Of a DNA stretch of 64,000 bases, positions 35,280 to 44,793 are shown one piece after another; positions within the stretch are counted from its first letter, which is position 1, and every line of letters begins with the position of its first letter. The stretch lies in assembly GCF_000828055.2 (NCBI RefSeq), contig NZ_CP010523.2:1240001-1304000 (forward strand). The letters run 5' to 3'. Source of the DNA: Klebsiella variicola (GTDB lineage Bacteria > Pseudomonadota > Gammaproteobacteria > Enterobacterales > Enterobacteriaceae). A program made the translations under genes and the position numbers. The notes under the pieces were generated by a model. It was not told where the DNA came from. It worked only from the letters and a program-made list of their open reading frames with translations, and did no database searches.

Positions 35280-35293
35280 TTGATGTAAAACAA
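35280..35293. promoter_or_regulatory. Upstream FNR site of grcA (FNR II)
   Basis: TTGAT-GTAA-AACAA matches TTGAT-N4-ATCAA except for one base. It is centred 53 bp upstream of the perfect FNR site. In E. coli yfiD, paired FNR sites at -40.5 and -93.5 have the same 53-bp separation, the upstream one moderating activation. Confidence 0.7.
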
Positions 35294-35332
35294 TAAAATC
35301 CCCCTATACCCACTTTGTGTGAGTGGTTTTTA

Positions 35333-35346
35333 TTGATTTATATCAA
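35333..35346. promoter_or_regulatory. Perfect FNR site of grcA (FNR I)
   Basis: TTGAT-TTAT-ATCAA is a full FNR consensus. With transcription starting near 35380, after the -10 region around TATATATA (35367-35375), it is centred at -40.5, a class II activator position. Confidence 0.88.
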
Positions 35347-35452
35347 GGAATGCCGAGGGTGCGGCTGATATATATACACTCATACAACAATGGTTTTACC
35401 AATTGGCCGCGAAGAGGCCAAAATCGAATAAACACTGCCTGGGAGGCATCAA

Positions 35453-35836
35453 ATGATTACTGGTATCCAAATTACTAAAGCGGCAAACGACGACCTGCTG
35501 AACTCTTTCTGGCTGCTGGACAGCGAAAAAGGCGAAGCGCGCTGCCTGTGTGCCAAAGGTGGTTTTGCGGAAGACGACGTGGTGGCGGTGAGCAAACTGG
35601 GTGAAATCGAATACCGTGAAATTCCGGTAGACGTGAAACCAGAAGTTCGCGTGGAAGGCGGTCAGCACCTGAACGTGAACGTGCTGCGTCGCGAAACTCT
35701 GCTGGACGCGGTTGAGCACCCGGAAAAATACCCGCAGCTGACCATTCGTGTTTCCGGCTATGCGGTACGCTTCAACTCCCTGACTCCGGAACAGCAGCGC
35801 GACGTTATCGCCCGTACCTTTACCGAAAGCCTGTAA
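35453..35836 (+). CDS. grcA: Autonomous glycyl radical cofactor GrcA (YfiD)
   Basis: A 127-residue spare part for pyruvate formate-lyase: when oxygen breaks PFL at its radical glycine, GrcA supplies the glycyl radical domain. The radical site is RVSGYAVRF with G102. The ATG follows CTGGGAGGCATCAA. FNR sites upstream fit micro-aerobic induction. Monocistronic with its own terminator. Confidence 0.98.
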   Translation: MITGIQITKAANDDLLNSFWLLDSEKGEARCLCAKGGFAEDDVVAVSKLGEIEYREIPVDVKPEVRVEGGQHLNVNVLRRETLLDAVEHPEKYPQLTIRVSGYAVRFNSLTPEQQRDVIARTFTESL

Positions 35837-35853
35837 GGCTGAAGCCAGATGTG

Positions 35854-35884
35854 AAAACGCCGGGATGTCCCGGCGTTTTTTTTA
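35854..35884. terminator. Bidirectional terminator between grcA and srmB
   Basis: AAAACGCCGGGA-TG-TCCCGGCGTTTT, a 12-bp perfect stem with T-runs on either strand; it overlaps the last bases of srmB (stop at 35882). Confidence 0.93.
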
Positions 35885-37213
35885 CTCTTCAGTGGACGTT
35901 GATGGCGTCCCGGCCGCGCTTGGCTTACGGCGCTTACCGATATTTTTGGTGTCGCGGTGGCGTTTCTTCACCCGCGGTTTCTCTTTTTCTTTCTCTTTTT
36001 TCTCGGCGCGCTTCGCCAATACTTTCTTCGACGGTTTACCGGTTAACTTCTCGCTCGGCGCGCGGGTTTTCGGTCGCAATTCATCAATCACGCGGGCTTT
36101 CAGCGGTTCTTCAACGTAGCGGCCGATCTTGCCCAGCAGCAGGTGGTCATGCGCTTCAACCAGCGAAATGGCGATGCCTTTTTTACCGGCGCGGCCGGTA
36201 CGACCGATACGGTGCAAATAGATATCGGCGGTGCGCGGCATGTCGAAGTTAAACACGTGGCTGACATCCGGGATATCAATACCGCGTGCGGCGACGTCGG
36301 TGGCGATCAGCACGTTCACGCGACCATCGGTCAGGCGTTTAATCGCTTCGTTGCGCTTAATCTGCACCATCTCGCCCTCCAGCCAGCAGGTGTTAATCCC
36401 TGCTTCGTGCAGCTTAGCGGCGAGTTCGTGAACGCGCTCGCGCTTACGCACGAAGACGATGGAGCGGGTTGCTTCCGGCTGCTTCAGCAAATGAATCAGC
36501 AGCGCGGTTTTATGCTCGATATCGTCGGCGCGATAGTACCACTGATGAATTTTTTTACGTTCGCGGGTCGATGGGGTAGCGGAGACTTCAACCGGCTCTT
36601 CCAGCAGGCGTTCGGCAAAATCTTTGATCGCATCGCCTTCCAGCGTGGCGGAGAACAGCATGGTCTGCTTGCGCCAGCGGGTTTCACCGGCGATGGTTTC
36701 GATATCCTGAGCAAAGCCCATGTCCAGCATGCGGTCGGCTTCATCGAGGATCAGGGTCTCGACGGCGCGGCAGTCAAAGTTCTCTTCTTTAATATACTGC
36801 AGCAGGCGACCGGTGGTAGCGACCACGATATCCTGGTTTTCGCTGAACACTTCCGCGTGGTTCATGTACGCTACGCCGCCGGTAATGGTGGCGATATCCA
36901 GATGGGTATGCTTCGCCAGCTCGCGGGCGTGGTCAGCCACCTGCATCGCCAGCTCACGGGTCGGCGTCAGGATAAGAATGCGCGGCGGCCCGGATTTCTT
37001 ACGCGGGAAATCGAGCAGGTGCTGCAACGCTGGCAGCAGATACGCCGCCGTTTTACCGGTGCCGGTCGGCGCTGAACCGAGAATGTCACGGCCATCGAGC
37101 GCAGGCGGAATAGCGGCGGCCTGAATGGCTGTCGGGCGAGTGAAACCTTTATCCTGGAGGGCCTCCAGCAGGTTTTCGTCGAGTTCAAGTTCGGAAAAAG
37201 TCGTTACAGTCAT
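35882..37213 (-). CDS. srmB: DEAD-box RNA helicase SrmB
   Basis: An ATP-dependent RNA helicase for early 50S assembly, with uL4 and uL24. The 443 residues contain Q motif FTRPTAIQ, motif I SAPTGTGKT (GTGKT at 51-55), DEAD in LILDEADRMLDMGF, SAT in LFSATLEGD and HRIGRTGRAG. The C-terminal tail (about 385-443) is Lys/Arg-rich and likely binds rRNA. Divergent from trmN with about 130 bases between starts. Confidence 0.98.
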   Translation of the reverse strand: MTVTTFSELELDENLLEALQDKGFTRPTAIQAAAIPPALDGRDILGSAPTGTGKTAAYLLPALQHLLDFPRKKSGPPRILILTPTRELAMQVADHARELAKHTHLDIATITGGVAYMNHAEVFSENQDIVVATTGRLLQYIKEENFDCRAVETLILDEADRMLDMGFAQDIETIAGETRWRKQTMLFSATLEGDAIKDFAERLLEEPVEVSATPSTRERKKIHQWYYRADDIEHKTALLIHLLKQPEATRSIVFVRKRERVHELAAKLHEAGINTCWLEGEMVQIKRNEAIKRLTDGRVNVLIATDVAARGIDIPDVSHVFNFDMPRTADIYLHRIGRTGRAGKKGIAISLVEAHDHLLLGKIGRYVEEPLKARVIDELRPKTRAPSEKLTGKPSKKVLAKRAEKKEKEKEKPRVKKRHRDTKNIGKRRKPSAAGTPSTSTEE

Positions 37214-37343
37214 GTTCTACCTCTGAGTGGGCCGCCGATTATAGACGTTACTGACGTAATGTTCATCTGTTTGTAAGGCTATCTGTTCTCCGGTATTGTG
37301 CATAGCCTTACGTTCAGGAGTTTTGTCGGCAAGGTTATTGAGG

Positions 37344-38081
37344 ATGTCTCAGTCGAAGTTTGCGCTGCCGCGCAATGGTTTTACCTTCAAACAGTTCTTT
37401 GTCGCCCACGATCGTTGCGCGATGAAGGTGGGCACTGATGGCATTTTGCTTGGCGCCTGGGCGCCGATTGCCGGGGTGAAGCATGTGCTGGATATTGGCG
37501 CGGGCAGCGGCCTGCTGGCGCTAATGCTCGCCCAGCGTACCGGTCACGATGTGCAAGTCGATGCGGTCGAACTGGACGAGGAGGCAGCCGCTCAGGCGCG
37601 GGAAAATGCCCTCGCGTCACCGTGGTCTTCGCGCATAGAAATCTGCCAGGCCGATATCCATCAGTGGCAGCCGTCGCAAACCCGACGCTATGAACTGATA
37701 ATCAGTAACCCGCCTTTTTTTGCCGAAGGCGTGCCATGCGCTACCTCGCAGCGGGAGCAGGCGCGGTATACCACGACGCTCGATCACGCCTCCCTGCTGA
37801 CCTGTGCCGCAGAGCATATCACCGAAGAAGGTTTTTTTTGCGTGGTGCTGCCGGTGGATATCGGTAATGCGTTTATCGAGCGGGCAACGGCGATGGGGTG
37901 GCATTTGCGACTGCGCACTGACGTGGCGGAGACCGAACTGCGGCCGCCGCACCGGGTGCTGCTGGCGTTCTCCCCGACGGCAGGAGAGTGTTTCTGCGAC
38001 AGACTGGCGATCCGCGGGCCAGAGCAGCAGTACTCTGAAGGGTTTACTGCTCTGACCGGGGATTTTTATCTCTTTATGTGA
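37344..38081 (+). CDS. trmN: tRNA1(Val) (adenine37-N6)-methyltransferase TrmN (YfiC)
   Basis: Methylates A37 of tRNA-Val1. 245 residues of a Rossmann methyltransferase: motif [14 protein letters not shown] (48-60) and catalytic NPPF (122-125, in place of the NPPY found in E. coli). The start at MSQSKF (37344) has AGG close upstream and gives the E. coli length; the in-frame extension to 37296 is rejected. Its 3' end overlaps convergent nadB by 16 bases. Confidence 0.96.
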   Translation: MSQSKFALPRNGFTFKQFFVAHDRCAMKVGTDGILLGAWAPIAGVKHVLDIGAGSGLLALMLAQRTGHDVQVDAVELDEEAAAQARENALASPWSSRIEICQADIHQWQPSQTRRYELIISNPPFFAEGVPCATSQREQARYTTTLDHASLLTCAAEHITEEGFFCVVLPVDIGNAFIERATAMGWHLRLRTDVAETELRPPHRVLLAFSPTAGECFCDRLAIRGPEQQYSEGFTALTGDFYLFM

Positions 38082-39685
38082 GCCAGGGGCGACAGTATCG
38101 ACGGGCCGCTGTTCGGCAGCGGCTGCGGATAGTCGAGGGTATAGTGCAGCCCGCGGCTCTCCTTACGTAACATCGCGCAGCGTACGATAAGCTCCGCCAC
38201 CTGCACCAGATTGCGCAGCTCCAGCAGATTATTCGAGACGCGGAAGCGGGCGTAATACTCATCCAGCTCCTGCTGGAGCATGGTAATGCGCCGCAGGGCG
38301 CGCTCCAGTCTGCGCGTCGTGCGCACAATGCCGACATAATCCCACATCAGCAGGCGCAGCTCGTGCCAGTTATGCTGGATAACCACCAGTTCATCCGGGA
38401 TCTCCACCTGACTTTCATCCCACGCCGGCAGGGTGGTGACCTTCTGGGCCAGCGGCAGGCGCCGGGCGATATCCTCCGCGGCGGACCAGCCGTAGACCAG
38501 ACACTCCAGCAGCGAGTTCGAGGCCATGCGGTTGGCGCCGTGCAGCCCGGTATAGCTGACTTCGCCGATGGCGTATAAGCCATCGACGTCAGTACGGCCA
38601 TTATCATCCACCATCACGCCGCCACAGGTGTAATGCGCGGCGGGGACGACCGGCACCGGATCTTTGGTTAAATCAATTCCCAGACCGAGCAGCTTTTCGT
38701 AAATCATCGGGAAGTGCTGGCGAACAAACGCCTCGGGTTTATGGCTGATATCAAGGAACATACAGTCAACGCCCAGGCGCTTCATTTCATGGTCGATGGC
38801 GCGGGCGACGATATCGCGCGGGGCCAGCTCGCCGCGCTCGTCAAAGTCCGGCATAAAGCGGGTGCCGTCCGGGCGTTTAAGGTGGGCGCCTTCGCCGCGC
38901 AGCGCTTCAGTAAGCAGGAAATTGCGTGCCTGTGGATGATACAGCGCGGTGGGGTGGAACTGGTTGAATTCGAGATTCGCTACCCGGCAGCCCGCCCGCC
39001 AGGCCATCGCAATGCCGTCTCCGGAAGAGACGTCAGGGTTAGTGGTATATTGATAAACCTTGGCGGCCCCGCCGGTCGCAAGCACCACCGCCTTCGCGCT
39101 GCAGGTTTCTACCCGCTCTTTATTGCGGTTCCAGATCCAGGCCCCGACCACCCGGCGCGTGCCCGGCAGGCCAATCTTGTCCGAGACAATCAAATCAACG
39201 GCATTGCTGCGCTCAATGATGCGGATATTCGGATGAGCAAGGGCTTTATCGACCAGCGTTGTCTCTACCGCTTTGCCGGTAGCGTCGGCGGCGTGAAGAA
39301 TGCGTCGATGGCTGTGCCCCCCTTCGCGAGTGAGATGGTAGCTCTCTTCGCCATTGGCCTGGACCTGGGTGTCAAACAGCACGCCCTGATCGATAAGCCA
39401 TTGTACGCACGGTCTGGCGTTGCTGGCGACGAAGGTGACCGCATGGCGATCGCAGAGTCCCGCGCCGGCGATCAGCGTATCTTCAACATGGGATTCGATA
39501 CTGTCCGTCTCATCGAAGACGGCGGCAATCCCGCCCTGCGCATAGAACGTCGAACCTTCGCTGATCGGCCCTTTACTCAGCACCGTCACCGAACTGTGCT
39601 CCGCCAGGCGCAGCGCGAGGGAGAGACCGGCAGCGCCGCTGCCGATAATCAACACATCACAAGAGAAGTCAGGAGTGGTATTCAT
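38066..39685 (-). CDS. nadB: L-aspartate oxidase NadB
   Basis: The first enzyme of de novo NAD synthesis: L-aspartate to iminoaspartate with FAD, using oxygen or fumarate. The 539 residues start with the FAD dinucleotide fold [17 protein letters not shown] and contain [15 protein letters not shown] [17 protein letters not shown] and [17 protein letters not shown], as in succinate dehydrogenase/fumarate reductase flavoproteins. A NadR operator lies just upstream. The 3' end overlaps trmN. Confidence 0.98.
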   Translation of the reverse strand: MNTTPDFSCDVLIIGSGAAGLSLALRLAEHSSVTVLSKGPISEGSTFYAQGGIAAVFDETDSIESHVEDTLIAGAGLCDRHAVTFVASNARPCVQWLIDQGVLFDTQVQANGEESYHLTREGGHSHRRILHAADATGKAVETTLVDKALAHPNIRIIERSNAVDLIVSDKIGLPGTRRVVGAWIWNRNKERVETCSAKAVVLATGGAAKVYQYTTNPDVSSGDGIAMAWRAGCRVANLEFNQFHPTALYHPQARNFLLTEALRGEGAHLKRPDGTRFMPDFDERGELAPRDIVARAIDHEMKRLGVDCMFLDISHKPEAFVRQHFPMIYEKLLGLGIDLTKDPVPVVPAAHYTCGGVMVDDNGRTDVDGLYAIGEVSYTGLHGANRMASNSLLECLVYGWSAAEDIARRLPLAQKVTTLPAWDESQVEIPDELVVIQHNWHELRLLMWDYVGIVRTTRRLERALRRITMLQQELDEYYARFRVSNNLLELRNLVQVAELIVRCAMLRKESRGLHYTLDYPQPLPNSGPSILSPLAHIKR

Positions 39686-39691
39686 CGTCTT

Positions 39692-39709
39692 TGTTTAATT
39701 TACTAAACA
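39692..39709. promoter_or_regulatory. NadR operator upstream of nadB
   Basis: TGTTTA-ATTTAC-TAAACA is a perfect NadR palindrome (TGTTTA-N6-TAAACA), 6 bp upstream of the nadB ATG. NadR with NAD represses nadB in enterics. Confidence 0.9.
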
Positions 39710-39944
39710 CATTTAGCTCACAATAGCACCAGCGCGTGAGGAATCGTACATATTTTTTGCCTGGTGTTGTGACGGCTAAACAGAAGGGGCCGGGAAAAGG
39801 GGCGTTGTGCGGTAAAAAAGAGAAGTGGAGCAGGTTGTTAGCATTGGATTTTATAGTGAAATAAACACTGTGTTACGATACCCTTCAGTCGGGCCTGCGC
39901 TTTTTCTTATTGACTAACCTGTTGTTTAGCAACCTGGGCATATA

Positions 39945-40139
39945 ATGATTGATAACGATCTGCCGCCGTTGCCAGACAAAAAACAAAAGCGTAACGGAAC
40001 TTTATTGTTTTCATGCACTCCAACAGTCAGCTTGCTCATAATGCAGATTTTGGGTGGTGTTTTGAAGACGCATGGGAATTGGGTTTGGGGAGACATTACC
40101 TCGGATGAGCGAGCAGTTAACGGATCAGGTCCTTGTTGA
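39945..40139 (+). CDS. rseD: RpoE leader peptide RseD
   Basis: A 64-codon ORF (MIDNDLPPLPDKKQKRNGTLL...) that starts about 160 bases upstream of rpoE and ends 35 bases inside it in another frame. In E. coli a short leader ORF in this position, rseD, is reported to be translationally coupled with rpoE and repressed by CsrA. The overlap here fits coupling. No signal peptide or domain is recognisable, so the act of translation may matter more than the product. Start weakly supported: no strong Shine-Dalgarno in the preceding AACCTGGGCATATA beyond CTGGG. Confidence 0.65.
   Translation: MIDNDLPPLPDKKQKRNGTLLFSCTPTVSLLIMQILGGVLKTHGNWVWGDITSDERAVNGSGPC
39996..40023 (+). promoter_or_regulatory. Candidate sigma-E promoter of rpoE
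   Basis: GGAACTT (39996-40002) fits the sigma-E -35 element exactly; TCCAA lies 16 bp further on where TCAAA/TCTGA is expected. It is inside the leader ORF and would give autoregulated rpoE transcription beginning near 40030. The -10 match is imperfect. Confidence 0.5.
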
Positions 40140-40680
40140 ACGGGTCCAGAAAGGAGATCAGAAAGCGTTTAATTTGCTGGTGGTGCGCTATCAGCATAAG
40201 GTCGCGAGTCTGGTTTCCCGCTATGTACCGCCGGGCGATATCGCTGACGTTGTTCAGGAATCGTTCGTTAAGGCATGGCGTGCGCTGGACTCTTTCCGGG
40301 GAGATAGCGCTTTTTACACCTGGTTATACCGTATCGCCGTCAACACGGCGAAGAATTATCTGGTTGCTCAGGGACGCCGTCCGCCGTCCAGCGATGTTGA
40401 CGCCAACGAGGCGGAAAACTTCGAAAGCGGCGGGGCGTTGAAAGAAATTTCGAACCCTGAGAACTTAATGTTGTCAGAAGAACTGAGACAAATAGTTTTT
40501 CGTACCATTGAATCGCTCCCGGAAGATTTACGCATGGCAATTACGTTACGGGAGCTGGATGGCCTGAGCTATGAAGAGATAGCCGCTATCATGGATTGTC
40601 CGGTTGGGACGGTGCGTTCGCGTATCTTCCGGGCGCGAGAAGCTATTGATAATAAAGTTCAACCGCTTATCAGGCGTTGA
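40105..40680 (+). CDS. rpoE: RNA polymerase sigma factor RpoE (sigma-E)
   Basis: An ECF sigma factor for envelope stress. 191 residues: sigma-2 region (LLVVRYQHKVASLVSRYV ... DVVQESFVKAWRALDSFRG) and sigma-4 helix-turn-helix (LRELDGLSYEEIAAIMDCPVGTVRSRIFRAR), with SLPEDLRMAITLREL between. The start at MSEQLTDQ (40105) equals E. coli. It heads rpoE-rseA-rseB-rseC; rseA starts 32 bases later. Kept inactive by RseA at the inner membrane. Confidence 0.99.
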   Translation: MSEQLTDQVLVERVQKGDQKAFNLLVVRYQHKVASLVSRYVPPGDIADVVQESFVKAWRALDSFRGDSAFYTWLYRIAVNTAKNYLVAQGRRPPSSDVDANEAENFESGGALKEISNPENLMLSEELRQIVFRTIESLPEDLRMAITLRELDGLSYEEIAAIMDCPVGTVRSRIFRAREAIDNKVQPLIRR

Positions 40681-40712
40681 CGATAGCGGAATACTGGAAA
40701 AGGGTATCAGGC

Positions 40713-41363
40713 ATGCAGAAAGAACAACTTTCGGCTTTAATGGATGGTGAAACGCTGGATAAAGAACTGCTCAACGAGCTGAGCCGTTCCTCTGAGATGC
40801 AAAAAACCTGGGAGAGCTATCACCTCATTCGCGATACTCTGCGTGGCGATACCGCAGAGGTGCTGCAATTCGATATCTCCGCCCGGGTGATGGCCGCCAT
40901 TGAAAATGAGCCCGTTCGTCAGACGGCGCCGCTTATTCCTGAATCTCAGCCCGCACCCCACCAGTGGCGGCAGATGCCGTTCTGGAACAAAGTGCGTCCA
41001 TGGGCCAGCTCACTCACCCAAATGGGCGTTGCCGCCTGCGTATCGCTTGCGGTTATCGTCGGCGTCCAGCACTATAATGGGCAATCTGATGCGACTCAGC
41101 AGCCAGAGGCGCCAGTGTTCAATACCCTGCCGATGATGGGTAAAGCGAGCCCGGTAAGCCTTGGCGTGCCGGCTGACGCATCAGCGGGTAGCGGCCAGCA
41201 GGCGCAAGTCCAGGAACAGCGCCGCCGGATTAACGCCATGTTGCAGGACTATGAACTGCAGCGCCGCCTGCACGCTGAGCAGCTGCAGTTTGGCCAGGCC
41301 CAGACTCAGCAGGCAGCAGTCCAGGTGCCGGGTTATCAAACTTTAGGAACGCAATCGCAGTAA
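40713..41363 (+). CDS. rseA: Anti-sigma-E factor RseA
   Basis: A single-pass inner-membrane protein whose cytoplasmic N-domain (1-66) holds RpoE. TM is at 102-119 (TQMGVAACVSLAVIVGVQ); the periplasmic part binds RseB. The known proteolysis points are conserved: DegS site V148-S149 in ASPVSLGV and RseP site A108-C109 in VAACVSL. 216 residues. The start is ATG 40713 (MQKEQLSALMDGE), with AAAGGG upstream. Its stop TAATG overlaps the rseB start. Confidence 0.97.
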   Translation: MQKEQLSALMDGETLDKELLNELSRSSEMQKTWESYHLIRDTLRGDTAEVLQFDISARVMAAIENEPVRQTAPLIPESQPAPHQWRQMPFWNKVRPWASSLTQMGVAACVSLAVIVGVQHYNGQSDATQQPEAPVFNTLPMMGKASPVSLGVPADASAGSGQQAQVQEQRRRINAMLQDYELQRRLHAEQLQFGQAQTQQAAVQVPGYQTLGTQSQ

Positions 41364-42319
41364 TGAAGCAACTTTGGTGTGCCATGTCGCTCATGGCAGG
41401 CAGTCTGTTGTTCTCTGTCAACGCCTCGGCTGATACATCGTCCGGGGCGTTGTTGCAGCAGATGAACCTGGCCAGCCAGTCCCTCAATTATGAGCTGTCT
41501 TTCGTCAGCATCAATAAACAAGGCGTTGAGTCGCTGCGCTATCGTCATGCGCGACTGAACAATCAACCGCTGGCGCAGCTGCTGCAGCTGGACGGCCCGC
41601 GCCGGGAAGTGGTCCTGCGCGGCACGGAAATCAGCTATTTTGAACCCGGTCTCGATCCTTTCACCCTCAACGGCGACTACATCGTCGATTCGCTGCCATC
41701 GTTGGTTTATAGCGATTTCAAACGCCTCTCCGCTGCGTATGATTTTATCTCCGTTGGCCGTACTCGTATCGCTGATCGCCTCTGCGACGTGATCCGCGTC
41801 GTAGCTCGCGACGGTACGCGCTATAGCTTTATCGCCTGGCTGGACGCCGAGACCAAACTGCCTCTGCGCGTCGATTTGCTCGACCGCGACGGTGAAACGC
41901 TGGAGCAGTTCCGGGTTGTCTCCTTCAACGTTGGCGATAACGTCAGCGCCAGCATGGAGACGCTGGCAAAAGCGAATCTACCGCCGCAGCTGTCCGTCCC
42001 TGAAGGGGGCGACAAAGCCAACTTCAACTGGGCGCCAACATGGCTTCCCCAGGGGATGGCTGAAGTTTCCAGCAGTCAGCGCCGTCTGCCCACTTTTGAC
42101 GGTCCAGTCGAATCACGTCTCTATTCCGACGGCTTGTTCAGCTTCTCGATCAATATCAACCGCGCCACGGCGGCCAGCAGCGACCAGCTGTTGCGCACCG
42201 GCCGACGTACCGTCAGCACGACGGTACGCGATAACGCGGAGATCACCGTGGTGGGCGAACTGCCGCCGCAGACGGCGAAGCGTATCTCTGACAGTATTAA
42301 ATTCAAGGCAGTACAATGA
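41363..42319 (+). CDS. rseB: Sigma-E regulatory protein RseB
   Basis: A periplasmic sensor that shields RseA from DegS and binds lipopolysaccharide fragments. 318 residues, signal peptide MKQLWCAMSLMAGSLLFSVNASA (cleaved after residue 23), then a LolA-like N-domain and a small C-domain (ending TVVGELPPQTAKRISDSIKF). The ATG overlaps the rseA stop, and the rseC ATG overlaps its own stop (ATGA), so translation is coupled along the operon. Confidence 0.97.
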   Translation: MKQLWCAMSLMAGSLLFSVNASADTSSGALLQQMNLASQSLNYELSFVSINKQGVESLRYRHARLNNQPLAQLLQLDGPRREVVLRGTEISYFEPGLDPFTLNGDYIVDSLPSLVYSDFKRLSAAYDFISVGRTRIADRLCDVIRVVARDGTRYSFIAWLDAETKLPLRVDLLDRDGETLEQFRVVSFNVGDNVSASMETLAKANLPPQLSVPEGGDKANFNWAPTWLPQGMAEVSSSQRRLPTFDGPVESRLYSDGLFSFSININRATAASSDQLLRTGRRTVSTTVRDNAEITVVGELPPQTAKRISDSIKFKAVQ

Positions 42320-42795
42320 TTAAAGAGTGGGCCACCGTGGTTTCCTGGCATAACGGCGTGGCGCAGGTGCACTGCGACGTTAAAGCCTCCTGCAGCAGCT
42401 GCGCTTCCCGTGCCGGCTGCGGTAGCCGGGTGTTAAACAAGCTGGGGCCGCAGACCAGCCATACCATTAGCGTGCCCTGCGAGCAGCCATTGGCCGCGGG
42501 GCAAAAAGTGGAGCTGGGGATCGCTGAAAGCAGCCTGCTGGGCTCAGCGCTGCTCGTCTATATGGCGCCGCTGGTGGGGCTGTTTGTGATGGCGTCTATT
42601 TTCCAGGTGCTGTTTGCCAGCGATATCGCGTCACTTTGCGGCGCGCTGTTGGGCGGCGTCGGCGGCTTCCTGGTGGCGCGCGGTCTGTCGCCGCAGCTGG
42701 CTGCTCGCCAGTCATGGCAGCCGGTGATTTTAAGCGTCGGTTTGCCGCCGGATCTGCTGCGTGTTGATACGCCCTCCTCTGAAATGGGGCAGTGA
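42316..42795 (+). CDS. rseC: SoxR-reducing system / sigma-E regulatory protein RseC
   Basis: A 159-residue inner-membrane protein with an N-terminal Cys cluster (C20, C26, C29, C35 in VHCDVKASCSSCASRAGC) and two TM segments (about 75-95 and 100-120). Linked in E. coli to reduction of SoxR together with the Rsx complex and in a minor way to sigma-E. Four-base overlap with rseB; last gene of the operon. Confidence 0.95.
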   Translation: MIKEWATVVSWHNGVAQVHCDVKASCSSCASRAGCGSRVLNKLGPQTSHTISVPCEQPLAAGQKVELGIAESSLLGSALLVYMAPLVGLFVMASIFQVLFASDIASLCGALLGGVGGFLVARGLSPQLAARQSWQPVILSVGLPPDLLRVDTPSSEMGQ

Positions 42796-42980
42796 TTTCA
42801 CTGCCCCTCATCTTTATTTACTCTTCCTGTAACAACGCCACAATTTCTGCCGTTATGCTGGATCTAACAGCATTTCCTGGTTTCACGGATGTAGTGTAGA
42901 ATGCGGCGTTTTCGGATTAAAAAACGTCAGGCACAGTACAGCGGCCTCATGATACTCGTAAGGCATAATTAACTCTAAAT

Positions 42981-44780
42981 ATGAAGAATATACGTAACTT
43001 TTCGATCATCGCTCACATCGACCACGGTAAGTCGACGCTGTCTGACCGTATCATCCAGATTTGCGGTGGCCTTTCTGATCGCGAAATGGCGGCCCAGGTT
43101 CTGGACTCCATGGACCTTGAACGTGAGCGCGGGATTACCATCAAGGCGCAGAGCGTCACCCTGGACTATAAAGCCAGCGATGGTGAAACTTATCAGCTCA
43201 ACTTTATCGACACCCCGGGCCACGTTGACTTCTCCTATGAAGTATCGCGCTCCCTGGCGGCGTGCGAAGGCGCGCTGCTGGTGGTTGACGCCGGGCAGGG
43301 CGTAGAAGCCCAGACCCTGGCGAACTGCTATACCGCCATGGAAATGGACCTCGAAGTCGTTCCGGTGCTCAACAAGATCGACCTGCCTGCGGCCGATCCG
43401 GAGCGCGTAGCGGACGAGATTGAAGATATCGTCGGTATCGATGCTCACGACGCGGTTCGCTGCTCGGCGAAAACCGGCGTTGGCGTGCCGGACGTGCTGG
43501 AACGTCTGGTGCGCGATATTCCGCCGCCGGAAGGCGATCCGGACGCGCCGCTGCAGGCGCTGATCATCGACTCCTGGTTCGATAACTATTTAGGCGTCGT
43601 GTCGCTGGTGCGTATTAAAAACGGCACCATGCGCAAGGGCGATAAAATTAAGGTGATGAGCACCGGCCAGGTCTATAACGCTGACCGTCTGGGCATCTTC
43701 ACCCCGAAACAGGTCGACCGTACCGAGCTGAAATGCGGCGAGGTAGGCTGGCTGGTCTGCGCGATCAAAGACATCCTCGGCGCGCCGGTGGGCGATACCC
43801 TGACCGCGGCGCGTAATCCAGCGGATAAAGCGCTGCCGGGCTTCAAAAAAGTGAAGCCGCAGGTCTATGCCGGTCTGTTCCCGGTGAGCTCTGATGACTA
43901 TGAAAACTTCCGTGATGCGCTGGGTAAACTGAGTCTGAACGATGCTTCATTGTTCTATGAGCCGGAAAGCTCAACGGCGCTGGGCTTCGGCTTCCGCTGC
44001 GGCTTCCTCGGCCTGTTGCACATGGAAATCATTCAGGAGCGTCTGGAGCGTGAGTACGATCTTGACCTGATTACCACGGCGCCGACGGTAGTCTATGAAG
44101 TGGAAACGACCTCCAAAGAAGTTATCTACGTCGATAGCCCGTCCAAGCTGCCGCCGCTGAATAATATTCAGGAGCTGCGTGAGCCTATCGCCGAGTGTCA
44201 CATGCTATTGCCGCAGGAGTTCCTCGGCAACGTGATCACCCTGTGTATCGAGAAGCGTGGTGTGCAGACCAACATGGTTTACCACGGTAAACAGGTGGCG
44301 CTGACCTACGAAATCCCGATGGCGGAAGTGGTTCTCGACTTCTTCGACCGTCTGAAGTCTACCTCCCGTGGCTATGCGTCGCTGGATTATAACTTCAAAC
44401 GCTTCCAGGCCTCGAACATGGTGCGCGTTGACGTGCTGATCAACGGCGAGCGTGTCGATGCGCTGGCGCTGATCACCCACAACGACAACGCCCCTTATCG
44501 TGGTCGCGAACTGGTCGAGAAGATGAAAGAGCTGATCCCGCGTCAGCAGTTCGATATCGCCATTCAGGCGGCTATCGGCAACCACATCATCGCGCGCTCT
44601 ACTGTGAAACAGCTGCGTAAAAACGTCCTGGCGAAATGCTACGGCGGCGACGTCAGCCGTAAGAAAAAGCTGCTGCAGAAGCAGAAAGAAGGTAAGAAGC
44701 GTATGAAGCAGGTCGGTAACGTTGAACTGCCGCAGGAAGCGTTCCTCGCCATTCTGCACGTTGGTAAAGACGGCAAATAA
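42981..44780 (+). CDS. lepA: Elongation factor 4 (LepA)
   Basis: A ribosomal GTPase that back-translocates and helps initiation and 30S biogenesis. 599 residues: P-loop AHIDHGKST (11-19), [17 protein letters not shown]-like domains II, III and V, and the LepA-specific C-terminal domain ([28 protein letters not shown]). The ATG at 42981 follows AATTAACTCTAAAT with a weak ribosome binding site. lepB follows 13 bases later. Confidence 0.99.
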   Translation: MKNIRNFSIIAHIDHGKSTLSDRIIQICGGLSDREMAAQVLDSMDLERERGITIKAQSVTLDYKASDGETYQLNFIDTPGHVDFSYEVSRSLAACEGALLVVDAGQGVEAQTLANCYTAMEMDLEVVPVLNKIDLPAADPERVADEIEDIVGIDAHDAVRCSAKTGVGVPDVLERLVRDIPPPEGDPDAPLQALIIDSWFDNYLGVVSLVRIKNGTMRKGDKIKVMSTGQVYNADRLGIFTPKQVDRTELKCGEVGWLVCAIKDILGAPVGDTLTAARNPADKALPGFKKVKPQVYAGLFPVSSDDYENFRDALGKLSLNDASLFYEPESSTALGFGFRCGFLGLLHMEIIQERLEREYDLDLITTAPTVVYEVETTSKEVIYVDSPSKLPPLNNIQELREPIAECHMLLPQEFLGNVITLCIEKRGVQTNMVYHGKQVALTYEIPMAEVVLDFFDRLKSTSRGYASLDYNFKRFQASNMVRVDVLINGERVDALALITHNDNAPYRGRELVEKMKELIPRQQFDIAIQAAIGNHIIARSTVKQLRKNVLAKCYGGDVSRKKKLLQKQKEGKKRMKQVGNVELPQEAFLAILHVGKDGK

Positions 44781-44793
44781 TTAAGGAGTTGGC

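Noticed and set aside
38714-39706. A 330-codon plus-strand frame opposite nadB
   Set aside because: Antisense shadow of nadB that also runs through the NadR operator.
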